DNA of 64,000 bases from Zizania palustris (taxonomy: Eukaryota > Streptophyta > Magnoliopsida > Poales > Poaceae), in contig JAAALK010000286.1 in NCBI GenBank assembly GCA_019279435.1, positions 42,965,712 through 43,029,711 of the forward strand, read 5' to 3'. This document shows positions 23,546-35,480 of this stretch, in pieces. The stretch's first letter is position 1, and every line of letters begins with the position of its first letter. Under the pieces are notes generated by a model, which ran no database searches, was not told where the DNA came from, and saw nothing but the letters and a program-made list of their open reading frames with translations. A program made the translations under genes and the position numbers.

Positions 23546-26100
23546 TATGGCTGTGATAAGGCTGAATATGATTGGACAATATACGACTTTAGTGAATTTG
23601 TTTGCTCGGATGAATAATACAACTAAGTTTTATTTAATTGGGTGGACAACGGTAGAGACAATGAAGCAGTGTAGAGTAGAGTCAAGACTCAAGAGTGTAC
23701 CTGTGTCCTTTGGTTAGGGTAAGATTGGACAGAATTAGGATTTTAGCAATTCTTCTTGCTTGGGTGGATGACATTACTATTGCTATTTTTTATTTAGTTG
23801 GGTGGACGAGAATTGTTAAAATGAAAATACAAAATTATTAATTTATAATGTAATTTTTTAGTTATTATTAGTGCTAATGTAATAAACACTGGAATAATAA
23901 ACCATGAAACAAACTAATTATCCCTAATTAATACTAAATTTGATATGGCATTCAATAATTAATAATTAACAACAAATAAACTGATTATTTGCTAATAAGT
24001 CACTAATGATAAGGTTAGCGAAGATGAATGACTAACCGATTTTGACAGATACGCTCATCCTCACCGTTCTGCCCACGCTCATCCAGCAACCGAAAGCATC
24101 CAAATGAGATATCAATATATCATCAGACCAAACGATACCCTTCCGAAAATAGCAAAGACCCCAGACCCGGCCGAGCTGTGGCGGCCACTGGTGCCGTCAC
24201 CAGCTCAGCCTCCTGGCTTACTACAACAGTACAGGATGTTACGTAGCGAAAATTTTGACGCGAAAAATAAATTAATGAAGAAACTATATTGTCACAACAT
24301 CTAAGAATAAAAATGGATTGGTTAGGAGGCGGAGAAATAAGTGAGAGAAATGTATAAAATTTTTATTGTGGAATCATGCTAAGAAATTATGGTATATGTT
24401 CTAAAATTAATATCTTACTCACACGACAAGATAAAACATCACCTTAAAAAAATTACAGGTTGGACCGCCTATACAAGCTACTCTACTTACCTTTTCTACC
24501 TAATTTGTCTTGTTTGGGCAGTCAAACTTAGCGTTAAAATGAATTAGTTATGAATTTTTAAAAGTTTTAGCAATATTTTAAATTTACAGAAAATAAAACA
24601 AAATTATTAAAAAAATTATAAATTAATTTATAAATATTTTTTATTTGTTTGAGTGGTTATTCAGACTTTAGGCAAAGTTGGGGAGTGTAATTCAGGTTTT
24701 TCATTAATCTGTCACGTCACTAGCCACGTTAGTTGTCACGTCAGCAAAATCGTTCACTATTTCATTACGTTAGCAAAACCACCCTTTAAAATTGTAGGTT
24801 TAACTATTTTTATATCATTTTTTTTGAAACGGTATTTTTTTTTGGAGTATTATTCAAACTTTTGAGTGCGTAATCCAATAAAATTCTTAGAAAAGCTATC
24901 ACATCGACAATACTATCAGCATACAGAAGGACACGTGAACCTTGAGGTGATCGGTGATCCTTCCACAGTCTGGTTGTTCTAAGACCACCAGTCCACCACA
25001 AACCTTGAGACCTCACTCTACAGTCTACACACGAGACAGAAGAGACACAGCTAGGATTTTTCAAACTAGTACCCCACGCCGGTTATTGTCTGTGGTAACC
25101 ATAATAACTGATTCAATTTGATATTTAATAGTCCGGTTATTATTATAATAACACGTTAATCCACGATATCCAAAAACCATGGTAACTAGTTTGGATTGAG
25201 CTTGTTAGAATTTTTCAAAAAGGTACTAGGTCGAATGTGCCACTGGTTACCCTTTAGTAATCACAATAATCAATATAGATAAATATAGATACTATAAAAG
25301 CATTTTTAAGAGATATATAATATAACTTTTCTATCTATCATTAGATGTTTTAGCCTAAAATATATCTCCAACGACTCTCGTATTTAGAGATCTATAAAAT
25401 ATTCTTCTATCATATTTATTTGTAGGAAGTGGCTTTTGTTCTTTATCTATATTGTCCCATCCTTCAATATAAGAGATAGAAACAAGAAAATAAAAGATTT
25501 GACAAGTAGGATCAACCCATAGTAAAATATATGAAATATAATATTAAGAATCTGTTTAAGATTTAAAAAGAGTTTAGAAATTTATTTTTTCAGAAAAAAT
25601 CATATACATATAAGATTTTAGATAATTTAAAGATGTCACTGAGGCACCTCGAATGCATGGATGTTTAAATATGTGCTAAAATAATAAAAAGTGCTAAGCA
25701 CCTTATCTAAAAGCTTCAATTTCCAATGCAACATGCTAATGATAAATGTTTAAACTTAGTTTTTGAAATCATAGCAATACGAAGTATTGATTATTTTTAG
25801 AATTTAGCATTTGTGTTGTTAGCCATGTTTATTTACCGCACATGCATTTGTTGAATGATTTGTCATACAAGTTTTGTTGGTTTGTCGTGCAAAAGTTTAA
25901 CAGTCGTGCTAAAATTTTGATCGAAGCATCTACTGAAACCGATGCTACATATAGCATCGGCTCCTACTGTGAAGCTTTTCACCTGAAAATAAAACCGGAT
26001 TTTTTTGCCACGGGCGCATTGGAGTCTGGAGACAGCCTAACACTGTAACACAATACACCAATTGAAAAAAAAAAGCACATAACAAGTCCGATTTGAGCCG
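23546..26100. other. AT-rich intergenic region, no gene recognised
   Basis: No frame with splice sites or domain is seen. The part from about 25290 to 25620 contains words related to the 28167-28589 MITE family (TATATCTCCAACGACTCTC, AAGATTTAAAAAG), suggesting an old relative. The rest shows nothing specific. Confidence 0.4.
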
Positions 26101-26522
26101 AAACCGACGTCATGCTTACATACATAAACGCCCCAATTTCACCCGCTTGGCCCTCCCTTCCACGGTTTTCTGTTTCCCTCCACTCGCTCGCTTCTTCGCA
26201 CCTCTATTTTGAGATCTAAATCGAAATCGCCTCCCTCTTTCTTCTCCGCCTCATCCATCTCTTCTTCCTCATCTCCCCTGCTTCTCCCGCCCCTAACCCC
26301 TACTACTACTGCCAGTAGCCGGCAGCAGCCCTAGGTAGCTAGATTGCTGCGCTAGATCCCGGGAGCGGAGATCTGCGGCGGATCGGGAGGCGCCGAGAGC
26401 CGGAGCACAACCCCCGGCGTCGAGGGGCGGCAGCCGTGGAGCGGCGGAGCGGCCACGAGTGGGAGGCGGACGAGGGGAGTGCTGCTTCCGTGGTGTCAGA
26501 TCCGCCGATCCTGGCGCCAGAG

Positions 26523-27124
26523 ATGGATTCCTCAGTCGAGAAGGTGAGCTCCGATCCGTGGGTTTTAAGGTCGATCTGCGGCTGGAATGGCGTTCTTGGG
26601 TCTGAATCTACTGGTTTTTAACGCTCGATCTGCTGCAGGCGAGCGGGTCGATAGATCCGGACGAGCGTACGGCTTCCGGCGAGCCTAAGGCATGCACCGA
26701 CTGCCACACCACCAAGACCCCGCTCTGGCGCGGTGGCCCGTCCGGCCCCAAGGTGAGATCCGATCTGCTCCTGGCCATGTTTTTCTGGATCTGTGCATTT
26801 TCGCCTGCGATTTCTGGTGGCTGATCCGTTCGATATGTTTCTTCTCTCTCGATCCAGTCGCTCTGCAACGCATGCGGGATCCGGTACCGGAAGAAGAGAA
26901 GGGAGGCGCTGGGGCTGGACTCCGGCGAGGGTGCTGAGCGGCCGGAGAAGAAGAAGACCAAGAGGGAGAGGGAGGGGGTGACCGTGGAGCTCCGCGTGGT
27001 GGGGTTCGGCAAGGAGGTGGTGCTCAAGCAGCGGCGGCGGATGCGGCGGAGGAGACGCCTCGGCGAGGAGGAGAAGGCGGCCATCCTCCTCATGGCCCTC
27101 TCCTCCGGTGTCATCTACGCCTGA
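26523..27124 (+). CDS. Class-B GATA transcription factor with LLM motif, 3 exons, 133 aa
   Basis: Exons are 26523-26543, 26639-26752 and 26858-27124, all phase 0 with GT/AG introns of 95 and 105 bp. The product has one type-IV GATA zinc finger, CX2CX18CX2C (CTDCHTTKTPLWRGGPSGPK then SLCNACGIRYRKKRR). Basic Lys/Arg-rich tracts follow, and the C-terminus is LGEEEKAAILLMALSSGVIYA-like, the LLM motif of GATA15/16/17-type B-GATAs. Such factors bind GATA sites in the nucleus and act in greening, cytokinin and light responses. The length suits the small LLM subgroup; no HAN motif is seen. The ATG at 26523 (GAGATGG) was chosen because the frame upstream only opens with GTG. A CT-rich 5' leader (about 26140-26520) and an ACGTCA motif with a TACATAAA box (26105-26125) lie upstream. 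Confidence 0.93.
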
Positions 27125-28166
27125 ACCACCAACCCCACCTACCTCGCAACAAGAAGAGAAGCGGAGGAAAGGCAGCATGAGTTAAAGAGAGTGATTTGCT
27201 TAACATGCATGATCTCACCCGGGGACAGATGCATCGTCTCTACCCTTTTCCCCCTGTTTTAGTTTTTCCAGCTAATTAGTTCGATCAAAGTGGAAGCAAG
27301 TTAATAATGATGTAGTAGCTGTTCTTCCTGTTCCTGTTACTTGTTGTTCTTGCCCTTAGCTGTAATGTTACTGGTAGTATTTTAGTAGGGCGTGTAACGT
27401 TGCAATGTAACAAGAGTTTATGATCCATCTCGTCTCTTGTTCTTGCAAGAGTGTAGAGCTCCTGGATCTGCACAAGTATGCAGTTTTTTCAGTTGAAATC
27501 GTGCCCGGAACTGGAAGTGACGCTTCTTGCTTGATGTGTGTGTAGGGTGCAGTGTTGACTGATTGACTTACTGATGATGATTGCATGGTTGATTTGCTGC
27601 TGTGCCTGGATCTATGATGTGTTCCCGTTGCATCTCCGTGGTCTTGATGAATGACAGAAGGAGGATGTTATCATGCGCGTTTTTTTCGGCTTAATGCTAA
27701 GATCTGTTAGTGTTGCAATGTTCAACTTTGCATTTGGAGCAATGACATGGAGCACATAAACCAATCTGTTTCAGACTCTGTATCCTCAAATGGTCAGGTC
27801 AACATCCATGCTGTTTCCTGGAAGGGAAAAGTCAGCACCCAGGTGTTTCTCCATCAGGTGCTTCTACTTCTGCTGTTACTAGCCTACTACTAGCAGTTAG
27901 TTAGTAGTACCTGGCGGTTGGTAGCTTGCTAGGAGGGAAAACTGCGTGAAGTTGCAGGCCTGCTAGAGTTGTTGGGATGCTTCTCCATTTGTTCGAGCTC
28001 ATTGTTTTAGATGGGACAATCTAAATTAATAACAAAAACATGTTTGTGTAGTTAAGACTAATGAATATCGAAATGGGCTAATTATCCCTAATCAATATTA
28101 ATCTTAACTTGATAATCACTAATTAGCAACAAAATAGAGTAATTAGGTTACGAATGATCGATGTTA
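27125..28166. other. 3' region of the GATA gene and intergenic DNA
   Basis: 27125 to about 27450 should hold the 3' untranslated region. Beyond it I see short direct words (TAGCAGTTAGTTAGTAG near 27890) but no gene, RNA or transposon end before 28167. Confidence 0.4.
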
Positions 28167-28589
28167 GAGTATCCCTAAGATGACTAAAAATATAGCAATT
28201 CTTTCTAATAAAATTTAATATCTAAATCTCATTACTCTCCTCTCATAGAAGTAGTGATGAGGAAGAGAAAGATTTCAAAGATCTCCAAAAATTAAAAATT
28301 GAGGGTTTATTTGGTAAATCTTTAATTCAGATATTTACGCCGAATGTGGGGTTTGTATAGTTATAATAAAATAGTTTAAATTTTTATTTCAAGTTCAAAA
28401 TAAAAACTAGTTTACTCAACTAAATACATTCAATCTATCCACAACAATTTCAGGATTTCTTGGAGCTAAGTTGGATCAGTTCCAAAAAAAATATAAATCT
28501 GGAATAGAGAAGTTATTGAAGATATATTTTAGACTAAATTTGTAATAATAAAGATAAGGAGTTATATTAGACATCTTTTAGAGATGCTC
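28167..28589. mobile_element. PIF/Harbinger-type MITE, 423 bp
   Basis: The ends GAGTATCCCTAAGATGAC and (reverse complement) GAGCATCTCTAAAAGATG are inverted repeats. TTA flanks both sides (28164-28166, 28590-28592). The interior 28310-28490 is shared with 30785-30935, so a related fragment lies there. Noncoding. Confidence 0.8.
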
Positions 28590-28957
28590 TTAGCAAAGAC
28601 CAATTGCATGATCAAGCTAATTTTATATATGATCTCGTCTAGTATCTTCACAAAATATTTTCTTTCCTAACCATCCTATACATCCTTGCCTTAGAATTGC
28701 CTATGAACTGGATGTACATATCCGTACCTATGGAAACAAACAGACATGATGCCATCACAAGAATGGCCACTGGCCTTAGGGGCCCTGTGAATCTGTGATT
28801 GATGTTTCTGTGCCTTTTGGGATGAAGAAAAGATCGGTGTCACAAATGACAGTGCATTATGCTTCTGTGGGCATCTCGTGATCCTTCTTGTTGTTTTGTT
28901 CTCTTGCAAATTGCAATGTCTTGTGATCTTGTTGGTGTGTGTGAATAAACATACGAT

Positions 28958-29156
28958 TATATATATATATATATATATATATACATACGGGAACGCTATT
29001 CTACACTATGGGTGTAGAATGTTATTCTACACCGATCATCCCGTGCTCCCACACCCCACCCAATCTCAACCCCCTCCATTCCACGTCGGTGTAGAATAGC
29101 ATTCTACACCCGTGGTGTAGAATAGCATTTGTATATATATATATATATATATATAT
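28958..29156. mobile_element. Small foldback element (28988-29130) inside a (TA)n microsatellite
   Basis: About 45-bp inverted arms, GCTATTCTACACTATGGGTG and onward against its reverse complement at 29085-29130, surround a C-rich spacer. Within each arm GTGTAGAATAGCATT-type words repeat. TA runs flank both sides (28958-28983 and 29132-29156), as expected for a TA-targeting MITE. Confidence 0.75.
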
Positions 29157-29467
29157 AAAAAGAACCTTTGTTGTGCCCAACTAAGATGGTGACAAGTGAG
29201 TGAGCTACATTGTTGCTAGTGTACTATAGTACATTTCAATTGGTGATGATGAAGACGATGATGATCCCTCGTGCAATGGTAGTGGTATTCGTATCCATCC
29301 ATCTCAGGTGGTGGCTTTCATACCAATTATAGACTGTAGTGGCCAGGGGAGAGATTGCAATTGCATGGATTAATTTGGAGAGAAACGAGGTAAGCTGAGC
29401 AGCTGACTTCATTCTCCTGGCTCGCTCAAGGTGAAAGTACAAGATGGGCAAGTTAAGCCACATCGAT

Positions 29468-29960
29468 GATTTGTTTGGTTGAGTTATAGATTTTGAAAAA
29501 AAAACTATTATGAATTGTAAGATGTAGAAAAAATGTTGTGAGTTGTAATATGTAGAAAAACTGTTGTGAGTTGTAAGACGTAGAAAAACTGTTGTGAGTT
29601 GTAAGATGTAGAAAAACTGTTGTGAACTGTGATCTGTTGGAAATTTTACATGTAAATCATTCTAATCATGGATTTTTGTAATGTTTATATTAAAATTATA
29701 TATTTTTAAATTACACTAAAATGATATATTTTACTATTTTTTAAAAATTTTACATGAACTGATATGTTTTAATAGTATTGTAGGTAATATTCATTCAAAA
29801 TTAAACTGAGAAACTATGAAATCTAAGTTATACCAGCTTTCAAATTTGTACTACGAGAATCTATAGATTCTAAAAAAATTGGGTGACCAAAAAAACTATT
29901 TGATTCAGATTTCAACTTTCAAACCAACAAACTGGTTCAAAAATCTAAACCTACCCTAAA
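29468..29960. mobile_element. AT-rich MITE containing a 28-bp minisatellite
   Basis: Four 28-bp units of TTGTGAGTTGTAAGATGTAG plus AAAAACTG occupy 29508-29619, with a partial fifth to about 29636. The ends (TTTGGTTGAGTTATAG and the reverse complement of AATCTAAACCTACC) are loosely inverted. It shares most of its body with the element at 23060-23545. Confidence 0.65.
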
Positions 29961-30014
29961 GCATGCATGTCCCCGTCCAACGGTGAGTGATCAGGTGGCC
30001 ATGTGTTGCATGGT

Positions 30015-30585
30015 TAGAGATGGCAACGGGTACCCGAAACCCGAGTACCCGATGGGTTTTACCCGATAAGAAGAAGTGTGTGGAACAATATCTTCACCCA
30101 TGGGTGTCTTATTGGGCAAAAACCTCTACCCAACGGGTAGAGCGGGTGCGGGTGCATAGTACTCGTACCCGCTTACCCGCGGGTAAAATACACCCGAAGG
30201 CCCATGTGCATTTCCCTTCAAATTCAGCCCATTCGTGACCCATATAGTAGTATCTCAAATACATGTATATAGTCGAATACATATATATATATATATATAT
30301 ATTAGTGTGGAAGTAATATGCTCCAATGATCTATTAGACTATATTTGTTGGTGTAAATTGTTGTTACTTGTAGATGCATATGTCATTTTTCAGTGATGTA
30401 TTTATGATTCATGGCGGGTTTGAAATCGGGTGTGGGTTACCCGTCGGGTACAAATACCCGCGCGGGTGTGGGTAAGTTTTTGTACCCGTGAGTGGGTGCG
30501 GGTTTTGTAGCGGGTAAATTTTTATCTGGCGAGTGCGGGTATGGGCGGGTAATACCCAGCGGGTACGTACTCGTTGCCATCTCTA
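30015..30585. mobile_element. Nonautonomous hAT element, 571 bp, ACCCGC/GGGTAC-rich
   Basis: The terminal inverted repeat is TAGAGATGGCAACG(G/A)GTAC at both ends. The 8-bp flanks TGCATGGT (30007-30014) and TGCATAGT (30586-30593) differ at one base. The subterminal regions are crowded with GGGTACCCG and GCGGGTG words. The core holds an AT microsatellite (30283-30302). No transposase is encoded. Confidence 0.88.
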
Positions 30586-30593
30586 TGCATAGT

Positions 30594-31802
30594 CGACCGT
30601 GCACATATCCAACGGTTACCACAGATTTTAATTACCCTTCGAGTTGACGATTAGCGATAACTTGTTGGTAAATTTAAAATTTGATTTGTTACTACGATAA
30701 CCTAAATTTAAAACTTGAAATGTGAACGTGATAATCGATCGATAACAAATTGTTTGGTAATATCATTAATAAGACAAGGGTCTATTCACATTGAATTTGG
30801 AGTTTGTATAGTAAAACAAAATATTTTAAAATTTTATTTTTAGCCTAAAATAAAAACTAGACTCAACTAAATACTTTCAATCCAGTTCTAAATATAGATT
30901 TCTTAAAATTAAGTTGGATCAGCTTGAATTTTTTGGATATGTGCTTAACGGCACGTCTAAACTGATTTTGAGTATAAATGATCCACAACGAGCTATCCGG
31001 TTACTTAACAAGTTGTTCCATCATAGATGCTTTTGGTTAGAGCTCCCTTAGTTTTGTGGTAATCATGTGTTGGTGTGTTTTTTATCATAATTTGACACAC
31101 GCATGACCTAAGAGATCTGCTTAACTTCAGTGCAGGTCCCACGTTCTTAGAAAAAAGGGTTCAAGATGTACCAATCAGTTTGACCCCGCAACTGATAAGG
31201 AAACATGAAAATATGATCAATAGCATAGCCTATCGGCTATCGAGCCAATGGCCGCAATGCGGATGGAATAATCGTGTAATATCATGTCGATCGGCCATAG
31301 GGCCGATGACCATGGGTAAAGCAATCGGGCGAGCGTGCCATCAGCCGATGAGATGGGTAGCTTACACACATAGGTCGATGGGTGCTTTTCGATGATGAAT
31401 AAGATATTTCATTGAATCAAAGATAATCTATCGGCTTGTACTCCGACAAAAATAAATAAAACGTGGCAGATAACATGTCTATATCATGAAAACCATCACA
31501 ATAACTAGATTGAACCTAACCAAGACAGTAGATAATCGCGATGATCTTAATAATATAACAAAGTATCAGACATGCTTTATTTAGATGAATGGTATACAAC
31601 ATGAAAAAGATACAATAGCAGGAGATGGAGATGTCGGACTCAACCGATGAAGCCTCAAACTATCACACCTAGATCACATCAATCTAAGAGATCAATCTGA
31701 TATAGCCTTAGACCTAGACAATACACTGTGAAACCGGTGACCGTACTGTTTCGACGTTCACCTCAAGAGATCAATCTGATGCAACCATGAGAATACTGAC
31801 CT
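30594..31802. other. Intergenic and probable outer part of a gypsy LTR
   Basis: 30785-30935 is a fragment related to the MITE at 28167-28589. 31166-31802 carries TCGGC/GCCGAT words and an AATAAATAAAACG stretch, and probably continues the LTR described at 31803-32184. TGTACC at 31166 is a possible outer end. No gene is seen. Confidence 0.35.
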
Positions 31803-32184
31803 AGTCGATACGGTCGTCGGGGTGGTGGGACTCACCTCTTCACCGGAGATCGAAACGATGCAGTCCAGCTCCGAGTGCCGAATACCACCAATATTAACCT
31901 TGGGAAGCCAAGGGTGGCGATGCGTTGAGTAGTTGTTTGATAGAGATGCGTTTTTTAATCTAACTAAGGGGTATATATTTATAGTCCAAAGACTTGCCGT
32001 CCAAGTATTATATCTTAACTGATTCTGGATAATCTTTATATTCTCATCATCGCCTCCTCCATGTCCGGCCAACATTGTAACGGATGGGCTTCTTTGACTA
32101 ACTTTGACCGGATTGTTCTTGACATTCGTTGACCGTGCGACATCCTTGGTGGGCTCTAGGCTTTACCAAATCTTGGCGTCAACA
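31803..32184 (-). repeat. LTR segment of a Tat-type gypsy element (TGTTGACGCC family)
   Basis: On the minus strand it begins TGTTGACGCCAAGATTTGGT, preceded by a polypurine tract (ACTAGGGGGTAAG, plus coordinates 32185-32197), so it is a 3' LTR of a minus-strand element whose interior extends to about 32287. The 382-bp segment matches 61692-62075 in opposite orientation. Similarity to that copy stops at 31803; the LTR itself may continue to about 31166. Confidence 0.7.
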
Positions 32185-32287
32185 CTTACCCCCTAGTTTC
32201 AGAGCATTAAGTTAATGTCGATGCTTTGAAATTAACAACCATTATTATCCCTACCGCCACGTCTTCTCAAACGTCTATCCGCACGAT

Positions 32288-32600
32288 ACTTCCTTGACTA
32301 GGTCGCTACTCTAGACCGTCCTCGTCATAATACACTGTCTTTGAAGTAGGTTTTCCAATGGGTATGAGTACAAATGTACTCAACAAGCCACCGAGAAATG
32401 CAATAATAATGCAAGATAATAACAAGGGAAGGTAATGGTTTAAAGTGAGGAAAAATACATTTTTACGTTGCAACAGTTAATGTGAGTCAGGTTTAATTAT
32501 ACAGAATAATTAAATCATGGATGATGCAACATCTTCTAACTCAAGGAGTACAGTCAACCCTCCTCGCTCAACGGTCCTTACATGACAAATCAACATGCAA
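32288..32600 (-). repeat. Truncated Del-like gypsy LTR
   Basis: TTGACTAGGTCGCTACTC, GGGTATGAGTACAAATGTAC and CAACAAGCCACCGAGAAATG match 57292-57470 and, more distantly, 8150-8430. It lacks about 180 bp of the LTR end on the left and is cut on the right by the Tat LTR. Confidence 0.75.
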
Positions 32601-32603
32601 CAC

Positions 32604-33014
32604 TGTCGAGGGTTTGTGGTTGATTGTGTCGGGGGGTCTGAACCAACCTCACCCCTATACTTATAGGGGCTAGACTTCTAATCTCTAAGCCTAATCGGTT
32701 ATGACTCGGCTGAATCACGCGTAGCGATAAACACTTAGCCAAAATTGGACTCAATCTCTATCTCTGCCCGAAGTGGGCCTTCGGCCAGGCCCGCCGAAGC
32801 CTGCTCCTCGGGCCGAAGCTTCGGTGCGGTGGGCTTTCGAAGGCCTTCGGGCCGAAGGCTACAGGCTCGCTGGAAGCTTCCGAAACCCATAGCTTTGTGG
32901 GCCTTTGGCCCTGTAGGGCTTCGGCTTAGCCCAGGACATGTGTATTTTCAGCTCAAATTACCAAAATTGGTATTTTGATAATCTTAACCACTAATGCCAT
33001 TTTTGCTATCAACA
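32604..33014 (-). repeat. 3' LTR of a Tat-lineage gypsy fragment, 411 bp
   Basis: The minus-strand ends TGTTGATAGC and CCTCGACA give TG...CA. A polypurine tract (AAGACAGGGGGCATG, plus coordinates 33015-33029) lies directly upstream, after the integrase C-terminus. The body contains many CTTCGG/CCGAAG words. The left end is inferred. Confidence 0.65.
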
Positions 33015-33101
33015 CATGCCCCCTGTCTTTTAGTGAACTAAGTGAACTAAAAGCATAATGGGCTAAGGACGATACCTTTCATATCGGCCTTCTGATACTT
33101 T

Positions 33102-35480
33102 TCAAGTTGTTTGCCACACACTTGAGAAATACCTTTTCAAGTACCTGCCATTCAAAGCTCTCTGAAACCGTTCTCCTTGCAGTGACTCTAACACATAGGC
33201 ACTGCCAGGAGCGATTTCAGCTATTTTGAAAGGACCTTCCCAACTGGGTGACCATTCACCAAATTTAGGGCTCTTAGTGCCTAAGGGAAAAATCGTCTTC
33301 CAAACCAAGTCACCTACTTGAAATGATTTTGGTTTAACCATCTTATTGTAGGCTTTAGCCACTCTCTTCTTGTCTATTTATATAGCTTCTAAAGCCCTCA
33401 ATCTCTTATCGGTAACTTCTTCTAGATTGTCCTACAAAAGAGTATCAAACTCATCGATCGATAAGCCATTTTGCGTTAGAACTCTTAAAGAGCCAAGATC
33501 TACTTCTACATGTAGAACAACTTCTTGTACATATACCAACTCATATGGACTAACTTTGGTAGCACCGTTCTTTGCAATTCTACAAGCCCATAGTGCCTCG
33601 GAAAGCACTCCATGCCACCTCTTAGGGAACTCTTCAATTTTCTTCTTAATGAGCTTAATCACAGTCTTATTACTAGACTCGGCCTGACCATTAGCCTAAG
33701 CATAGTACGGTGAAGAGTTTATTAACTTAATACCATAAAATTTAGCAAAGTCACTCACTTCTTTAGAAACAAATGAACTGCCTTGATCTGTAGTGAGAGT
33801 TTGAGGAATGCCGAATCTATGTATAATGTGCTTCAAGATAAAATCAAGTACCTCGTTGTGAGTCATGTTCTTGATAGGCACGACTTCTGTCCATTTGGTG
33901 AAGTAGTCCGTCGCCATCAACATGAACCGATGCCCTTTTGAAGGAGGGTAAATCTGGCCTATGAAGTCTAAACCCCAACCTCGGAACGGCCATGGTTTGA
34001 TAATAGGGTTAAGCAATGAAGCGGGAGCTAACTAAATGTTGCCAAACTTTTGACATGCCTCACACCCTCTATATTACTTAAAACGATCCTCAGTCATAGT
34101 CGGCCAGTAGAAACCTGCTATTTTGAGCATCCAACTCATCTTCTGGGCCGACTGGTGAGTGCCACAAAGCCCTTCATGGACTTCTCCCATAGCCACTTGG
34201 GACCATTCATCGTCTAAACACTTTAACAGTACTCCATCAATAGTTCGGCAATATAGTGTATCATCTAGCAACACAAATTTAAATGCTTGTCACCAAACTT
34301 TTCGATCAACCCTTTGACTAGGGTCTCTTAAATACTGGACGATTGGAGTTCTCTAATCACCCTTATGGGCATCCGAAGGGTTTGCTAGCTCATTTACTAG
34401 AGTAATGTTCAAGCTACTGGTTTCGGAGTGCCCCCTGAGCTGTTCCTATTTCTGTCGAAGCCTAGCTGGGCTGGCTGCGCGGAGTCGGCTAGGCCGAAGC
34501 CTCCTACCGGAGGGTTCGGGTTCCCGAAAACCCTCACTGTCCAAAGCGCTTTGGCGCACGGGCTCCGGTGTGCCAGGCCCTCCGGCGGGTGGATTACTCC
34601 GCCCCTAGGGCTTCGGCACGCGGCGATCTCTGGTGGCCAGAGGGGTCCGACCCGGAGGGTTTGGCAGCCCTCGCGCCTGTCCGAAGTTACTGGCTTCGGC
34701 AGTGAGAACAAGCATTAACCTTTCTTGTACAAAAAATTTACCTCTCCTGATTTGGTAGCCAGATGCTTGCTGAGCCAAATCATTTGCAATGGAATTGGCC
34801 TCTCTTGACACGTGAGAAATTTTGAAGTCATCAAAAATAGCAACTAGGTCTAGGCATTTATCCAGGTAGCTGTTTAGCAAGCCATTAAAACATTGAGCAC
34901 TCTTAGCTACCTGTTGCACCACTAATAGGGAGTCCCCATGCGCATGAACATGTTTAACACCCATGGATTCCAACAATTCAAGTTCTAGTAATAAAGCCTC
35001 ATATTCAGCTTGGTTATTAGTAGAGGGAAATTCTAAACGAGCCGAGGTTTCAAACTGCATTCCACTAGGTGATATGAGAACCACACCAATACCTTGGCCA
35101 TTTTTGCAAGCTGAACCATCAAAGTAAAGTTTCCATGGCACCACCTCAATTAGATCAACATTGTCACTCCAACTGACATCTATGTGGTGATCAACTATAA
35201 AGTTAGCGACAATTTAGCCTTTCATAGCTCTTAGGGGTTCATAGGCCAAATCATACTCAATCAAAGTGTACACCCACTTCCCGATTCTTCCACTTATAAT
35301 CAGCATTTGCAACATGTGTTTTATAATATCGGTTTGGCAGACGACAACACATGTAGTAGGGAGAAGATAGTGGCGCAATTTGGTACATGCGTAGTAAAGT
35401 GATAAACATAAACGTCCCATAAACACGTACCTGTTTTCGGCGTCCAGTAGGCGGTGGCTCAAAAAACGTGATGATGTACT
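33102..35480 (-). pseudogene. Tat-lineage Ty3-gypsy pol fragment (RNase H, archaeal-type RNase H, integrase)
   Basis: Reading leftwards there is an RNase H remnant (YYACTKLRHYL, ISGRIGKWVYTLIEYDLAY). A second archaeal-type RNase H follows (LYFDGSACKNGQGIGVVL, NNQAEYEALL, HAHGDSLLVV, 35144 to about 34730), a hallmark of the Tat/Ogre lineage. Next come the integrase zinc region (HEGLCGTHQ, 34274-34074), the integrase core (WGLDFIGQI, TTDQGSSFVSKEV, 34016-33696, and WRACRIAKNG-like, 33662-33432) and the C-terminal GPF-type domain (33362-33102). Several stops interrupt it (near 35214 and at the YYA boundary near 33697). A GC-rich CCGAAG-rich block at 34405-34720 separates RNase H and integrase. 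Reverse transcriptase and gag are absent; the fragment is joined to Del-like protease near 35480. Confidence 0.85.

Noticed and set aside
26436..26522. Upstream extension of the GATA protein beginning at 26436
   Set aside because: The first codon there is GTG, not ATG; the first in-frame ATG is at 26523 in a good context.
26608..27178. Long minus-strand frames (168 and 186 residues) opposite the GATA gene
   Set aside because: They are antisense shadows of the GC-rich GATA exons, which have splice sites and a recognisable zinc finger on the plus strand.
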